From Micromonospora zamorensis (lineage in GTDB: Bacteria; Actinomycetota; Actinomycetes; Mycobacteriales; Micromonosporaceae): a stretch of 64,000 nt of DNA. The notes beneath the pieces were generated by a model. It was not told the DNA's origin. It was given only the letters and a program-made list of their open reading frames with translations, and searched no databases. Shown here in pieces: positions 33,103 to 43,096 of this stretch; within the stretch, counting starts at the first letter, position 1, and each line of letters opens with the position of its first letter. The position numbers and the translations under genes are program-made. The DNA is taken from the NCBI RefSeq assembly GCF_900090275.1, contig NZ_LT607755.1, forward strand, positions 3,906,001 to 3,970,000. The letters run 5' to 3'.

Positions 33103-35799
33103 TCAGGTCGACGCCGGGGATTCCGAAATGGGCCTACCAACCTCCGCTGGTGTTGGCGGGGTCGAGTGGATGCGGCGGTCGAGGCGGATGGCGGCGTAGC
33201 CCAGGGCGGACACGGCCGTCACGATCAGCAGGTCGGTTACGGTGACCGGTTCGGTGCCGAGCAGCTGACGCAGCGGCGGAGCGTAGATGGCGGCGAGTTG
33301 CAGCAGCAGAGCGGCGCCGACGGCAGCGAACAGCATGGGGTTGGCCGCTGTGCCGGGGCGGGCGCGTGATCCCAGGGCCACGGCGAGTTGGGTGAGGCCC
33401 AGAGCGAGGAACGTCAAGGTCTGCCATGGCCGCTCGGTGGTGTGTGCCCACACGCCGACGCCAATCGTGACGGCGGCGATGACCGCCGCGATGCGCAGGA
33501 CGCGTTGCCACAGTCCGGCGCCGAGAACGGTTTCAGCCGGTGGGCGTGGGGGCTGGCGCATGGCGTCGGGGTCGGCGGGTTCGCTGCCCATTGCCAGGCC
33601 GGGTAGGCCGTGGGTGAGCAGGTTGATCCAGAGGATCTGGGCCGGGAGCAGCGGCAGGGGCAGGCCGACGAACGGCCCGACCAGCATCACGGCGATCTCG
33701 GCGGCGCCGCCGGACAGGGCGTAGAGCAGGAACCGACGGATGTTGGCATAGACGCGGCGGCCCTCCCGGGCGGCGGCAACGACGGTGGCCAGCTCGTCGT
33801 CGGCGAGGACCAGGTCGGCGGCTTGGCGCGCGACTTCGGTGCCGCGCTTGCCCATTGCCACGCCGATGTCGGCGCGATGCAGTGCTGGGCCGTCGTTGAC
33901 GCCGTCACCGGTCATCGCGACGACCTCGCCGGCGGCACGCAGGGCGTCGATGATGACAACCTTCTGCTGCGGGGTGGCGCGGGCGAAGACCCGCACGCCG
34001 CGGGTGGCTGCCGGGCCGGGATCGGTGGTACGACAGTCGACCACCGTGCCACCGGCATCGATGATGTGTAGTTCGGTGGCGATCGCGGTGGCCGTGGCGG
34101 GGTGGTCGCCGGTGATGAGGACCGGGGTGATGCCGGCGTCGCGGCACGCGGCGATGGTGGCTGCGGCAGACGCGCGCGGCGGGTCGAGGATCGCAATGAG
34201 GCCCAGGAGTCGCAGGCTGTGCTCGTAACCTGCGGCGTCGCCAGGCATAGTGTCGCGTTCGACCTGGGCCACGGCGAGGACCCGGTAACCCTCTCGGGCG
34301 AGGGTGTCGGCGCGGTCGGTGGCCCGACGCAGCACGTTGGGGTGATCGGTGACGATCGCCGGCTGCAGCAGCGCCTCCGGGGCCCCCTTGCAGATGATCC
34401 GTATGCGGCCGTCGGCCAACTGGTGTGCGGTGCTCATCCGTTTGCGGTCGCTGTCGAACGGTGCCTCGCCATGCCGGGGTAACCCCTGGTGCAGCTCGTC
34501 GACGTCAATGCCGAGCTTGCCGCCAGCGGTCAGTAGCGCCGCCTCCGTGGGATCACCGACGGCCATCCAGTCGTCGTTGTCGGGGCTGGGCGCCCGCAGC
34601 GACGCATCGCTGCAGAGCACGGCCGCCCGCATCAGCTCCACGAGGTCGGGAGCCTGGTCCCCGGCTTGGCCGGCGACGATGTTCTCGCCGCCTCGGTGGA
34701 TCCGCCCATCCGGAGCGAAGCCGAAACCACTGACCGAGGCGTCCCCGTGTGGGGTCCACAACTGCCGCACGACCATGGTGCCTTCGGTGAGGGTGCCGGT
34801 TTTGTCGGTGGCCAGGATCGTCACCGATCCGAGGGTCTCCACCGCCGGCAGCCGGCGAATCACCGCGTGACGGGCGGTCATCCGGCGTGCGCCGAGCGCC
34901 AGGCTGAGGGTGACCACGGCCGGCAGCGACTCCGGTACGGCTGCCACCACCAGGCTGATCGCGGTGACGATCATCAGCTGCAGCGGTTGTCCGCGCACCA
35001 GACCGATGGCCAGGACCAGCCCGCAGAGCAGCAGCGCGCCGACAGCGAGCTGGCGGCCCACTCCGGCCAGGCGACGCTGCAGGGGCGTCAGGCCGGGGCT
35101 GGTGACCATCATGGCGGCGATGCGGCCCATCGCGCTGGCCGCGCCGGTCGCGGTGATGACGGCGCGACCGCGGCCCCGGACGACGACCGTGCCCGCCGAT
35201 ACGACTGCCGACGCGGCCAGTGTCGAGTCCGCGTCGGTGGCGGCGACGAATTTGTCGACGGGCGCGGATTCTCCGGTCAGCGCCGCCTCGTCGACGAGCA
35301 GCGCGACCGACTCCACGAGGCGGGCGTCTGCGGGTACGACGTCGCCTTCAGCCAGGATCAGCAGATCGTCCGTGACGAGGTCCGCAGCGGGGACTTCGCG
35401 TTGCCTGCCGTCGCGGACCACCCGGGCGGCCGGGGCGGTCAGCGCGGACAGTGCGGTGATGGCCCGCTCCGCCTTGATTTCCTGTAGCACCCCGACGGTG
35501 GTGTTGACGGCGATGACCAACAGGATGACGGCCGCGTCGGTGAAGTCGGCAGTCGCCAGGGTGAACCCTGCCGCAGCGAGCAGGACCAGCACCAGCGGGT
35601 CGCGCAACTGCGTGGCGATCCTTCGCCACAGCGGTGTGGGTTGCGGCGTCGGCAGCACGTTGCCGCCGTCACGTGCCAACCGCGCGGCGGCGTCGCGCGA
35701 CGACAGGCCACCGGCTTCGGCCGAGGTGGGGCGCAGAACGCGGTTCGGCCCGGGCTCCGAGCCCACATCCGGTGCGACCTGCGTCTTCGGTACGGTCAT
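33103..35799 (-). CDS. P2-type cation-transporting ATPase (CtpF-like)
   Basis: 898 residues, complete. Actuator motif TGES (175-178), membrane motif PESLPAVVTLSLALG (from 289), phosphorylation site DKTGTLTE (332-339), nucleotide-binding KGAPEALL, hinge TGDGVNDGPAL, and six C-terminal membrane helices (WINLLTHGLPGLAMGSEP). The PESLP motif and length place it with calcium/manganese-type P2A pumps, like mycobacterial CtpF, a DosR-regulon member. It would export a divalent cation using ATP at the cytoplasmic membrane. Confidence 0.9.
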   Translation of the reverse strand: MTVPKTQVAPDVGSEPGPNRVLRPTSAEAGGLSSRDAAARLARDGGNVLPTPQPTPLWRRIATQLRDPLVLVLLAAAGFTLATADFTDAAVILLVIAVNTTVGVLQEIKAERAITALSALTAPAARVVRDGRQREVPAADLVTDDLLILAEGDVVPADARLVESVALLVDEAALTGESAPVDKFVAATDADSTLAASAVVSAGTVVVRGRGRAVITATGAASAMGRIAAMMVTSPGLTPLQRRLAGVGRQLAVGALLLCGLVLAIGLVRGQPLQLMIVTAISLVVAAVPESLPAVVTLSLALGARRMTARHAVIRRLPAVETLGSVTILATDKTGTLTEGTMVVRQLWTPHGDASVSGFGFAPDGRIHRGGENIVAGQAGDQAPDLVELMRAAVLCSDASLRAPSPDNDDWMAVGDPTEAALLTAGGKLGIDVDELHQGLPRHGEAPFDSDRKRMSTAHQLADGRIRIICKGAPEALLQPAIVTDHPNVLRRATDRADTLAREGYRVLAVAQVERDTMPGDAAGYEHSLRLLGLIAILDPPRASAAATIAACRDAGITPVLITGDHPATATAIATELHIIDAGGTVVDCRTTDPGPAATRGVRVFARATPQQKVVIIDALRAAGEVVAMTGDGVNDGPALHRADIGVAMGKRGTEVARQAADLVLADDELATVVAAAREGRRVYANIRRFLLYALSGGAAEIAVMLVGPFVGLPLPLLPAQILWINLLTHGLPGLAMGSEPADPDAMRQPPRPPAETVLGAGLWQRVLRIAAVIAAVTIGVGVWAHTTERPWQTLTFLALGLTQLAVALGSRARPGTAANPMLFAAVGAALLLQLAAIYAPPLRQLLGTEPVTVTDLLIVTAVSALGYAAIRLDRRIHSTPPTPAEVGRPISESPAST

Positions 35800-35864
35800 T
35801 GTCGTTCGCCGCCTTCTTCGATCGTGGTGACAGCTTCGCGTGGCCGGTTGTGCATTACCGCTGG

Positions 35865-36866
35865 TCAGGCGCGCTCGACGATCTGTTCGGCGGCGATTCG
35901 CGGGGTGTGTGGAGCGGCGGTGCCGGCCGGGTCCGAGGTAGCGAAGCGCAGCACGAGCTGCGGGTGACCGAGGTTGGCCAGTAGGCGCCGCAGGTGCTCA
36001 CGGGTGACGGCCACTTCGATCGTGGCGCTCAACGGCAGGACTGATACTCCCAGTTCGGTGGCGGAGAGCCAGGCGGCGGAGAGCGCCTCGCCGGCGCGGA
36101 GCCAGTCGAGCTTGCCGTCCTCAAGCCCGTAGAGGATCGCGAATGTGGCGGCGTTTTCGTGCGCCTCGGAGATGGGCAGGTCGCCGTAGTGGCCGAAGTC
36201 GCGACCGGGCACGGTCGTCCGCGGTGCGCGGTCACCGATGGCGGAGTCCGGAATGCCGCTGCCCAGCGGCCGGGTGCCGCCGGTCCAGTAGGCGAGCTCG
36301 GCCTGCCAGGCGACCTCGTCGGCCTCGGTGCGCTGGGCGTGATCGACGGCGGTGGCCAGGTCGTACACCTGGTCGGGCTGGAGCAGGTGTAGGTGAGCGC
36401 CGGCGGATTCGACGGCCGTGACGATGGAGTGCAGCTTGTCGGTGGCGACCGGGTCACTCACGACGGGCCTGCGGTCGGTGTGCCGTAGCGCGATGGTTTG
36501 CAGATGGCGTACCGCAGCCGGGGTTACCGGGATTCGGTGGTCGATGCGCAACTGCGCGAGGTGGTCGGGGTGCGCGGGGTTCGGCAGACGGGCGACGAGC
36601 GTGTGCCAGCCGGCTGCGGCGAGGCTGACCAGAGCATGGTGCAGCGCCGCACCGCAGCTCAGGACGGCGAGGCGGGAGTCGGGGTCGGTGACCTCGAGGC
36701 CCCGGCTGTGATCAAGGTAGAGGTCCAACTCGTTGCCGGTCACACGCCACCGCCAGGGTTGTGTGTTGTGGATCGACGGGGCGTGCCCCGCCGCTGCGGC
36801 GGCGGCGGACAGCGCCCGGGCCTCGGCGCGGGTGTCGGCGGCTCGGATGGAAGCGTCAGTGCTCAT
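35865..36866 (-). CDS. Acg-family nitroreductase-like protein
   Basis: 333 residues from the ATG at 36866 (AAGGAG nine bases upstream). The hallmark APSIHNTQPWRWRV near residue 30 and the two nitroreductase-like halves (HTDRRPVVSDP, GVSVLPLSATIEVAVTREHLRRLLANLGHPQLVLR) identify the Acg/Rv2032 family, which binds FMN non-productively and is thought to store flavin. Acg proteins are classic DosR-regulon members. It is downstream of the phosphoketolase-side intergenic region on the same strand. Confidence 0.88.
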   Translation of the reverse strand: MSTDASIRAADTRAEARALSAAAAAAGHAPSIHNTQPWRWRVTGNELDLYLDHSRGLEVTDPDSRLAVLSCGAALHHALVSLAAAGWHTLVARLPNPAHPDHLAQLRIDHRIPVTPAAVRHLQTIALRHTDRRPVVSDPVATDKLHSIVTAVESAGAHLHLLQPDQVYDLATAVDHAQRTEADEVAWQAELAYWTGGTRPLGSGIPDSAIGDRAPRTTVPGRDFGHYGDLPISEAHENAATFAILYGLEDGKLDWLRAGEALSAAWLSATELGVSVLPLSATIEVAVTREHLRRLLANLGHPQLVLRFATSDPAGTAAPHTPRIAAEQIVERA

Positions 36867-36904
36867 GGTCGGATCTCCTTCTGAGTGATTGAACGTCCGA
36901 CCGG

Positions 36905-39310
36905 TTATGGGGTGCGCGGCCACACCCAGTCGCGGATCTCGGGCAGGTCCTCACCGGTACGCCGCACGTAGGCACGGTGCTCGGCGCGCTTGTCGACCAT
37001 CTGCTGGCGCAGGACGGCTGCCCTGCGGCCAAGGCCGGGAACCCGGTCGATGACGTCCATGACGAGGTGGAAACGATCCATGTCGTTGACGACGAGCATG
37101 TCGAACGGTGTCGTTGTGGTGCCCTCCTCCTTGTAGCCGCGGACGTGCAGGTTGTGGTGATTGGTGCGCCGGTAGGTCAGCCGGTGGATCAGCCACGGGT
37201 AGCCGTGGTAGGCCAATATGACCGGCCGGTCGGTGGTGAAGATGGCGTCGAACTCCGGGTCCGGCAGGCCGTGCGGGTGCTCGGAGTCGGGCTGTAGGCG
37301 CATCAGGTCGACGACGTTGACCACCCGCACCCTGAGGTCGGGCAGGTGTTGGCGAAGCAGATCGGTCGCGGCGAGGATCTCGTAGGTCGGTACGTCCCCG
37401 GCGGCGGCGAGAACCACGTGGGGGTCGCCGTCGTCGTTGCTCGCCCAGTCCCAGATGCCGAGGCCGCGGGCGCAGTGCAGGGCGGCCTCGTCCATGTCCA
37501 GCCAGGTTGGGGCGGGTTGCTTCCCGGCAACGATGACGTTGACGTAGTCGCGGCTGCGGAGGCAGTGATCGGCCACCGAGAGCAGGGTGTTGGCGTCCGG
37601 TGGCAGGTAGACCCGGACGACTTCGGCCTTCTTGTTGACGACGTGGTCGATGAAGCCGGGGTCCTGGTGGGAGGTGCCGTTGTGGTCCTGGCGCCAGACG
37701 TGCGAGGTGAGCAGGTAGTTCAGCGACGGTACGGGTTTGCGCCAGCCGAGGTGCCGGGTGGTCTTGAGCCATTTGGCGTGCTGGTTGAACATCGAGTCGA
37801 CGATGTGGATGAAGGCCTCGTAGCAGGAGAACAGCCCGTGCCGGCCGGTGAGCAGGTATCCCTCCAGCCAGCCCTGGCAGGTGGTCTCGGAGAGGATCTC
37901 CATGACGCGGCCGTGCCGGTCCAGGTGCTGGTCCACGTCGTCGACTCGGGCCTGCCACGCCTTGCCGGTGGTGTCGAGGACGGCGCCGAGTCGGTTCGAT
38001 TCGGTCTCGTCCGGGCCGACGAGGCGGAAGTTGCGGTATTCGACGTTCGCTGCCATGACGTCGCGCAGCCAGCCGCCCAGCACCCGCGTCGCCTCAGCGG
38101 TCTCACCGGCCTTGACCGCGTAGTCACGGAATTCGGGTAGCTCCAGGTCGCGGGGGAACCGGCCACCGTTGGTGTGCGGGTTCGCCGACATGCGCAACTC
38201 GCCCCGGGGCAGCCAGTCGACGACCCAGGACTGCGGTGCGCCGTCGGCGTCGAACAGTTCCTCGGGCCGGTAGGAATGCATCCACGCTTTGAGGGCGTCG
38301 AGGTGGGCGGCATCATCGCGGGCCGCCGTCAGCGGGACCTGGTGGGCACGCCACGTCCCCTCAACCTGCAGCCCGTCGACGACCTGCGGGCCGGTCCACC
38401 CCTTGGGGGTGCGCAGCACGATCATCGGCCAGCGGGGCCGGTCGGTGACCCCATCCTCGCGGGCGGCCCGCTGAATTTCGGTGATCTCGTCGAAGGCGAC
38501 GTCGAGGGTGGCGGCGAGGAGCTGGTGGACGGTGGTGGGGTCGTCGCCGGCGACGAGGTAGGGCTTGTGGCCGTACCCCTCCAGAAGTTTGCTGAGTTCG
38601 TCGTCGCCGATACGGGCCAGGACGGTCGGGTTGGCGATCTTGTAGCCGTTGAGGTGCAGGATCGGCAGCACGGCACCGTCACCGACGGGGTCGAGGAACT
38701 TGTTCGAGTGCCACGAGGCGGCCAGCGGGCCGGTCTCGGCCTCACCGTCGCCGATGACGCACGCCACGACGAGGTCAGGGTTGTCCAGGGCCGCGCCGTA
38801 GGCATGCGACAGCGAGTAGCCCAGTTCACCGCCCTCGTGAATCGACCCAGGCGTCTCCGGCGCGACATGTGACGGAACGCCGCCGGGGAAGGAGAACTGG
38901 GTGAACAACCGCTGCATCCCGATCGCGTCCTGCGATATCCGCGGGTAGATCTCGGAGTAGGTGCCTTCCAACCAGGTGTTCGCGACCAGCCCGGGGCCGC
39001 CGTGGCCGGGACCGGTCACGTAGATGACCTCCTGGCCGCGGGCGGCGATGATCCGTGACAGGTGGGCATAGAGGAGGTTCAGGCCGGGCGTGGTGCCCCA
39101 GTGCCCGAGCAGCCGCGGCTTGACCTGCGCGGGTTGCAGCGGCTCGCGCAGCAGCGGGTCGCCCATCAAGTAGATCTGCCCGACCGACAAATAGTTCGCC
39201 GCCCGCCAGTACGCGTCGATGCGTTGCAGCTCGTCGGAACCCAACGGCTCACCCGCCGCCACGTGGAGTGTGGATGCGGTGTCCAGAGGTGAGGTGCGGG
39301 TCGCGGTCAT
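36905..39310 (-). CDS. xfp: Phosphoketolase
   Basis: 801 residues starting [13 protein letters not shown], the normal length for bacterial xylulose-5-phosphate/fructose-6-phosphate phosphoketolase. Thiamine-diphosphate features: [12 protein letters not shown] (about 69-80), [14 protein letters not shown], and [14 protein letters not shown] (from 187); the C-terminal domain has [12 protein letters not shown]. It cleaves a ketose phosphate with phosphate to acetyl phosphate, an oxygen-independent ATP source that suits a hypoxia island. Translation may begin a few codons earlier, but the conserved part starts here. Confidence 0.92.
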   Translation of the reverse strand: MTATRTSPLDTASTLHVAAGEPLGSDELQRIDAYWRAANYLSVGQIYLMGDPLLREPLQPAQVKPRLLGHWGTTPGLNLLYAHLSRIIAARGQEVIYVTGPGHGGPGLVANTWLEGTYSEIYPRISQDAIGMQRLFTQFSFPGGVPSHVAPETPGSIHEGGELGYSLSHAYGAALDNPDLVVACVIGDGEAETGPLAASWHSNKFLDPVGDGAVLPILHLNGYKIANPTVLARIGDDELSKLLEGYGHKPYLVAGDDPTTVHQLLAATLDVAFDEITEIQRAAREDGVTDRPRWPMIVLRTPKGWTGPQVVDGLQVEGTWRAHQVPLTAARDDAAHLDALKAWMHSYRPEELFDADGAPQSWVVDWLPRGELRMSANPHTNGGRFPRDLELPEFRDYAVKAGETAEATRVLGGWLRDVMAANVEYRNFRLVGPDETESNRLGAVLDTTGKAWQARVDDVDQHLDRHGRVMEILSETTCQGWLEGYLLTGRHGLFSCYEAFIHIVDSMFNQHAKWLKTTRHLGWRKPVPSLNYLLTSHVWRQDHNGTSHQDPGFIDHVVNKKAEVVRVYLPPDANTLLSVADHCLRSRDYVNVIVAGKQPAPTWLDMDEAALHCARGLGIWDWASNDDGDPHVVLAAAGDVPTYEILAATDLLRQHLPDLRVRVVNVVDLMRLQPDSEHPHGLPDPEFDAIFTTDRPVILAYHGYPWLIHRLTYRRTNHHNLHVRGYKEEGTTTTPFDMLVVNDMDRFHLVMDVIDRVPGLGRRAAVLRQQMVDKRAEHRAYVRRTGEDLPEIRDWVWPRTP

Positions 39311-39440
39311 CAGGACCGCCGCCTTTCCTATCGATAGCGGAAACATCGCAGTGCGCGCGTGCATGACGACGGTCTACCGAGGGCGCGAGGCGGTCACGCG
39401 GACAACCGTCAGGAGCCGGTCGCGGCCAACGCTTTGCCAT

Positions 39441-39454
39441 TGGCCGTTGGCGCG
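39441..39454. promoter_or_regulatory. DevR-box-like element upstream of phosphoketolase
   Basis: TGGCC-GTTG-GCGCG, nearly the same 14 bases as the element upstream of the kinase gene at 48021. The left half matches the GGGCC-N4 pattern seen next to the regulator gene; the right half is imperfect. It lies 130 bases before the phosphoketolase start. Confidence 0.35.
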
Positions 39455-39586
39455 ATGCCCACGACTGACCGGTGCAGCGGGGACGGGAGCGCCGCGCTGC
39501 TCTCGCGGGAGCGGAATGCGCCGAGTTCGCCGATGCTGCTCAGCTTGCGCTCGCCACCGCCAGATGGTCAGGGCCAGAAGACCCCT

Positions 39587-40621
39587 TTACAGCCAGTCCT
39601 TGCGTTTGAAGACCCCGTACAGGCCTGCGGAAAGCGCCGCGATCAAGGCTGTGGATGCCAGCACTCCCCACTGGGAGCCGAATCCGGGGTAGGGAAGGTT
39701 CTGGCCGTAGAAGCCGGTGACCGCAGTCGGGACGGCGATGATCGCCGCCCAGCTGGTCACCTTCTTCATGATCAGATTCATCTGGTTCGCCTGGATCGTC
39801 AGGTTCGTTTCGACTGTCGTCGCGACGAGATCGCGCAGAGACTCGGTCCACTCGGTCACCCGTAGGACGTGGTCGTAGACGTCCTGGTAATACGGCGTCA
39901 TAACCTCGTCGACGACATGCAGGTCGCGACGCAGCAGGCTGTTGAGGACCTCCCGCATCGGCAGCACCACCCGACGCAGAACGACAAGGTCGCGACGCAG
40001 CTCGAAGGAGCGCCGCTGCACAGTCTGGACCTGCGCCCGGCGCTCGCCAAACAGCAGCTCCTCCAGCCTCTCGATGCCCTCGTCGAGCTGCCCCACTGCA
40101 CGGAAGTGCCCGTCGACGATATGGTCGAGCAGGCCGTGGAGCAGGAACGCGACGCCGTGACCGGCGAGATCGGCCGAGGAGTCCCAGCGGGCAAGGACCG
40201 GCGCCATGTCGAAGCCCTCGTCCTTGCGCACGGTGATCAGCGCCTGGTCGGTCAGAAACACGGCTATCTCACTGGTACGCAGCCGGACGCCCGGTGACTC
40301 GATCTCGACCGCGTAAGCACTGATGAACAGATGCGTCGCGTACCGGTCGAGCTTTGGGCGCTGCGACTCCTGGAGGGCGTCCTCGATGGCGAGCTCGTGC
40401 AACCCGAACTGGGTATCTAGCATCTCGAAGTCCATCGCGGTGGGCCGACACAGATCGAGCCACACCACGGACGTCGGGTCATGGAGATGCGCGGCGATCT
40501 CAGCGACCGGAAAGTCCCGCGCGACGCAGACGCCGTTCTCGTACAACCGGGTGCGGACGCGGGACTCCGGTCCGGTCGGGTCGGCCCCCTCATCGGGCAC
40601 GGCCTCGACAACCGCAGTCAT
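39587..40621 (-). CDS. corA: CorA-type magnesium/cobalt channel with GQN signature
   Basis: 344 residues. A cytoplasmic alpha/beta domain (residues 20-240) leads to a long helix and two C-terminal membrane helices (WAAIIAVPTAVTGFYG, GVLASTALIAALSAGLYGV) with a charged KRKDWL tail inside. The pore signature reads YGQN (305-308) rather than YGMN, a known variation in some actinobacterial members; the following NLPYPGFGS loop is intact. It would form a pentameric divalent-cation channel. Confidence 0.88.
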   Translation of the reverse strand: MTAVVEAVPDEGADPTGPESRVRTRLYENGVCVARDFPVAEIAAHLHDPTSVVWLDLCRPTAMDFEMLDTQFGLHELAIEDALQESQRPKLDRYATHLFISAYAVEIESPGVRLRTSEIAVFLTDQALITVRKDEGFDMAPVLARWDSSADLAGHGVAFLLHGLLDHIVDGHFRAVGQLDEGIERLEELLFGERRAQVQTVQRRSFELRRDLVVLRRVVLPMREVLNSLLRRDLHVVDEVMTPYYQDVYDHVLRVTEWTESLRDLVATTVETNLTIQANQMNLIMKKVTSWAAIIAVPTAVTGFYGQNLPYPGFGSQWGVLASTALIAALSAGLYGVFKRKDWL

Positions 40622-40633
40622 CGCAGCGGGCTC

Positions 40634-40651
40634 CGGGGCTTCCGAGCCCCG
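40634..40651. promoter_or_regulatory. Inverted repeat upstream of corA
   Basis: CGGGGCT-TCCG-AGCCCCG, a perfect 7-bp inverted repeat 13 bases before the corA start. It could be an operator or an mRNA leader hairpin. GGGCT-N4-AGCCC has the same spacing as a DosR box but different inner bases. Confidence 0.4.
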
Positions 40652-40706
40652 TCCCCTAGGATCGCGCCGGGAAAGACCCCCACGACGGTCATCCGCTCTG
40701 CGCCTG

Positions 40707-42086
40707 TCACCACGTCGCCGCCTCCCGCTGATCAGTCCCGGAGAGGGCCATGAGTGAGCGCCAATCGTCTGCCATGGCGGCGACCAGCACCGGAACGTCG
40801 GGGTGGCGTTCGGCGTCGACCCTGACGGTGATGGTGAGCACGCCGGCGTAGGAGAACGCCAGGAACGAGATGGCGAGGTTGCCGGCGAGCGCCCCGATCG
40901 GGATCATGTCGATGACATCTGCCCCCAGCAGCCGGATCGGGGCGGGTGGGCCGGTCACGTTGCTCTCGACGATGGTGGTGAGTCGTTGCCTGCGGGTAAA
41001 GCGCCGCAGCAGGCCCAGCCTCGCCAACCAGAGCATTAAGCCCTGCGCGGTGGTGAGCTGCTGCTCATGCTTGGCATTGTTGCTGTTCGCACTGATCAGA
41101 CGCAGTCGTACGGCCGGGTCGGGTTCGCCGAGCGGAAGCTTCACGACGATGATGCCCGCCCGGTTGCCGGTGCGAACTGCTGGTGTACGGGTGCGGGGTG
41201 ACGCCGCGACGGCGGCGTGGATGTCGATCCGGTCGACGCGCTCGCCCCGGGAACGCAGCAGAGCGCGCAAGCCTCCGGCGGCCAGGTTGAGCACGACGTC
41301 GTTGACCTTCCCGTCATGCGCGTGCGCGACGTCCTTGACGGTTGCGAGGTCGAGACGTAGGACGGCGAGCGCACGGTGTGGGCCGACCGGGCCGGTCAGT
41401 GAGGTTCGGGGCGCATGCCATGCGTGGCCGAGGAGTTGCCGGCTGCTGGAGAGCGAGCCGGCGAGTCGACAGGTCCGTGGCGGGTGGATGAGCCGCCGGG
41501 GGGTGGTCAGTCTGAGCCGGAGGTTGTCACGAGCCAGCATGCGCCAACCCGGTGCGGCGGCAGCAGACCAGGCGGAATGTGTGGCCGTTGCGGTGGGAGC
41601 GAGGAGGGCTTCGAGGAGCCTGACCGCGGCGAGGCCGTCGGCGATCGCATGATGAAGCGCAAGGATGGCGGCGACGCGACCGTCGGGTAGGCCGGTCACG
41701 AGCCAGATCCGCCACATCGGGTGGGCGCGGTCCAGCAGCGGCGCCAGCAGTTCCTCGGCCACCCGCATCAGCGCGGCTTCACCGCCGGGTGGAGACAGCG
41801 CTATGCCGTTCACATGCCGGCCGATGTCGAACGACGGATCGTCGACCCACAGCGGTGGGCCTGCCAGCCACCCCGGGTGGTGAACGATCCGACGCAGCTC
41901 GGGCACCCTGCTGAGCAGCCGGTCGATGTCGGCACGGATCTCGGCCAGCCGCAACTGCCCGTCCGCGTCGCAGATCGACGCGCCGTCGAGCACAGCGACC
42001 ATGCCGACGTGCATCGGAGTGTCAGGCGCCTCGATCGCCAGGCTGGTCAGGTCTACGGCGCTGAGCCGGGCGAAACCGGTGGTCAC
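40707..42086 (-). CDS. Wax ester synthase/diacylglycerol acyltransferase (Tgs-like)
   Basis: 459 residues, the usual length for WS/DGAT enzymes. The catalytic HHxxxDG motif is HHAIADG (145-151), and the C-terminal conserved segments SNVTGPPAPIRLLGADV and NLAISFLAFSYAGVLTITV are present, as is the N-terminal LSAVDLTSLAIEAPDTPMHVG. It would esterify diacylglycerol or alcohols with acyl-CoA to make storage lipid at the membrane. Tgs1 is a DosR-regulon member in mycobacteria, which fits this region. Confidence 0.9.
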   Translation of the reverse strand: MTTGFARLSAVDLTSLAIEAPDTPMHVGMVAVLDGASICDADGQLRLAEIRADIDRLLSRVPELRRIVHHPGWLAGPPLWVDDPSFDIGRHVNGIALSPPGGEAALMRVAEELLAPLLDRAHPMWRIWLVTGLPDGRVAAILALHHAIADGLAAVRLLEALLAPTATATHSAWSAAAAPGWRMLARDNLRLRLTTPRRLIHPPRTCRLAGSLSSSRQLLGHAWHAPRTSLTGPVGPHRALAVLRLDLATVKDVAHAHDGKVNDVVLNLAAGGLRALLRSRGERVDRIDIHAAVAASPRTRTPAVRTGNRAGIIVVKLPLGEPDPAVRLRLISANSNNAKHEQQLTTAQGLMLWLARLGLLRRFTRRQRLTTIVESNVTGPPAPIRLLGADVIDMIPIGALAGNLAISFLAFSYAGVLTITVRVDAERHPDVPVLVAAMADDWRSLMALSGTDQREAATW

Positions 42087-42295
42087 AGAGACCTCCTACG
42101 AATCCTTCGGGTGGGCCGTGGCGTTCGATCAGCCTCGTGGAAACTGGAGTGCCGACCCCAGACCTACTTTCGCGCCTGACGGCCCGCGTCGCCGGCGGTG
42201 GGCGGAACACCACCGGGGCCCAGAGCGACAGCTGCAACGCACACCCTTCACCAGGCACGTGCGATGAGCGGTGTGCTTCGTTGCGGCAGTAATGC

Positions 42296-42814
42296 TCAGG
42301 TGCCGGAAGGCTTGCCGGCGACAGGCTGTCGCAGTTCAGAGGCGATCTGGCCAGCCCAGGCGTCGATCTCCGACCAGTCCCGGAAGTCGCCGTCCGCGAC
42401 GCGCAAGGCCATGACCATGGCCTTTTCCGCGAGACCGAGACGGTGGCGGTCGAGGCTACCGGCGAAGACGCGGTGATCGCGTGCGTTCACGGACGTGACG
42501 ATGTCACTGACCTCGGCCGGCGCCTCAGTGGGCTTGGGCGGGTCACCGATCGGGCCGCTGGAGAACAGCCACACCGATCGCGGTGGATTCGACGTGATCC
42601 GCGCTGCCGCGCTGCGGGCTTCCTCCAACCAACGTCCCATGTAGACCGCGCTTCCCAGCACCAGTGCGTCGTAGGAGGTCACGTCTGTGACCTCTGCCGC
42701 AGCGACGACATCGACGGAGTCAGACGGCAGTGCGCCCCGCAGGGCGGTCGCGATGTGGGAGGCAATCTCTGCTGTGGATCCATGCCTGCTTGCGGCGGCG
42801 ATGAGAATTCTCAT
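42296..42814 (-). CDS. Flavodoxin-domain protein
   Basis: 172 residues starting MRILIAAASRHGSTAEIASHIA, the phosphate-binding loop of flavodoxins (SRHGST), followed by YDALVLGSAVYMGRW and SVWLFSSGPIGDPP, which frame the FMN ring, as in protoporphyrinogen oxidase HemG-like proteins. An FMN-carrying electron carrier or dehydrogenase is likely. Same strand as the neighbours but separated from them by over 200 bases on each side, so probably transcribed alone. Confidence 0.82.
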   Translation of the reverse strand: MRILIAAASRHGSTAEIASHIATALRGALPSDSVDVVAAAEVTDVTSYDALVLGSAVYMGRWLEEARSAAARITSNPPRSVWLFSSGPIGDPPKPTEAPAEVSDIVTSVNARDHRVFAGSLDRHRLGLAEKAMVMALRVADGDFRDWSEIDAWAGQIASELRQPVAGKPSGT

Positions 42815-42907
42815 GGCTGACAACCTTTCCCTTGATCCCGCCGGCCCGCCGTTGCCGCACCCATTGCCGAGAACACAACTCCCTGACCGCAAGCGGGGTG
42901 GTCCCCA

Positions 42908-43096
42908 CTACGTCTGTGCGAGCACGGTGGTGGTCATCAGCTGGAAGAAGAGGTCGGACTGTTGGAACAGCGTGCGGTGTCCGGAAAGCTCGAACATGGC
43001 CATCTTCTTGGCCGCCGTGTCGGCGACTGCCGCGCCGGCGCCGGAGGCCGGGCGCTGCGGGCCACCACGACATCGGGTGACCCGCAGCGGGCCTGG
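42908..43096 (-). pseudogene. Open frame in line with the DoxX gene, unidentified fragment
   Basis: Directly after the DoxX stop, the same frame stays open for about 60 codons and ends AAKKMAMFELSGHRTLFQQS, DLFFQLMTTTVLAQT. The last 35 residues have a helical, protein-like composition. It may be a lost C-terminal extension of the DoxX protein or a separate decayed gene. I do not recognise it. Confidence 0.3.

Noticed and set aside
39311..39586. Possible small gene between phosphoketolase and corA
   Set aside because: Frames there are arginine/cysteine-rich with no ribosome site or recognisable similarity; I see only the DevR-box-like element.
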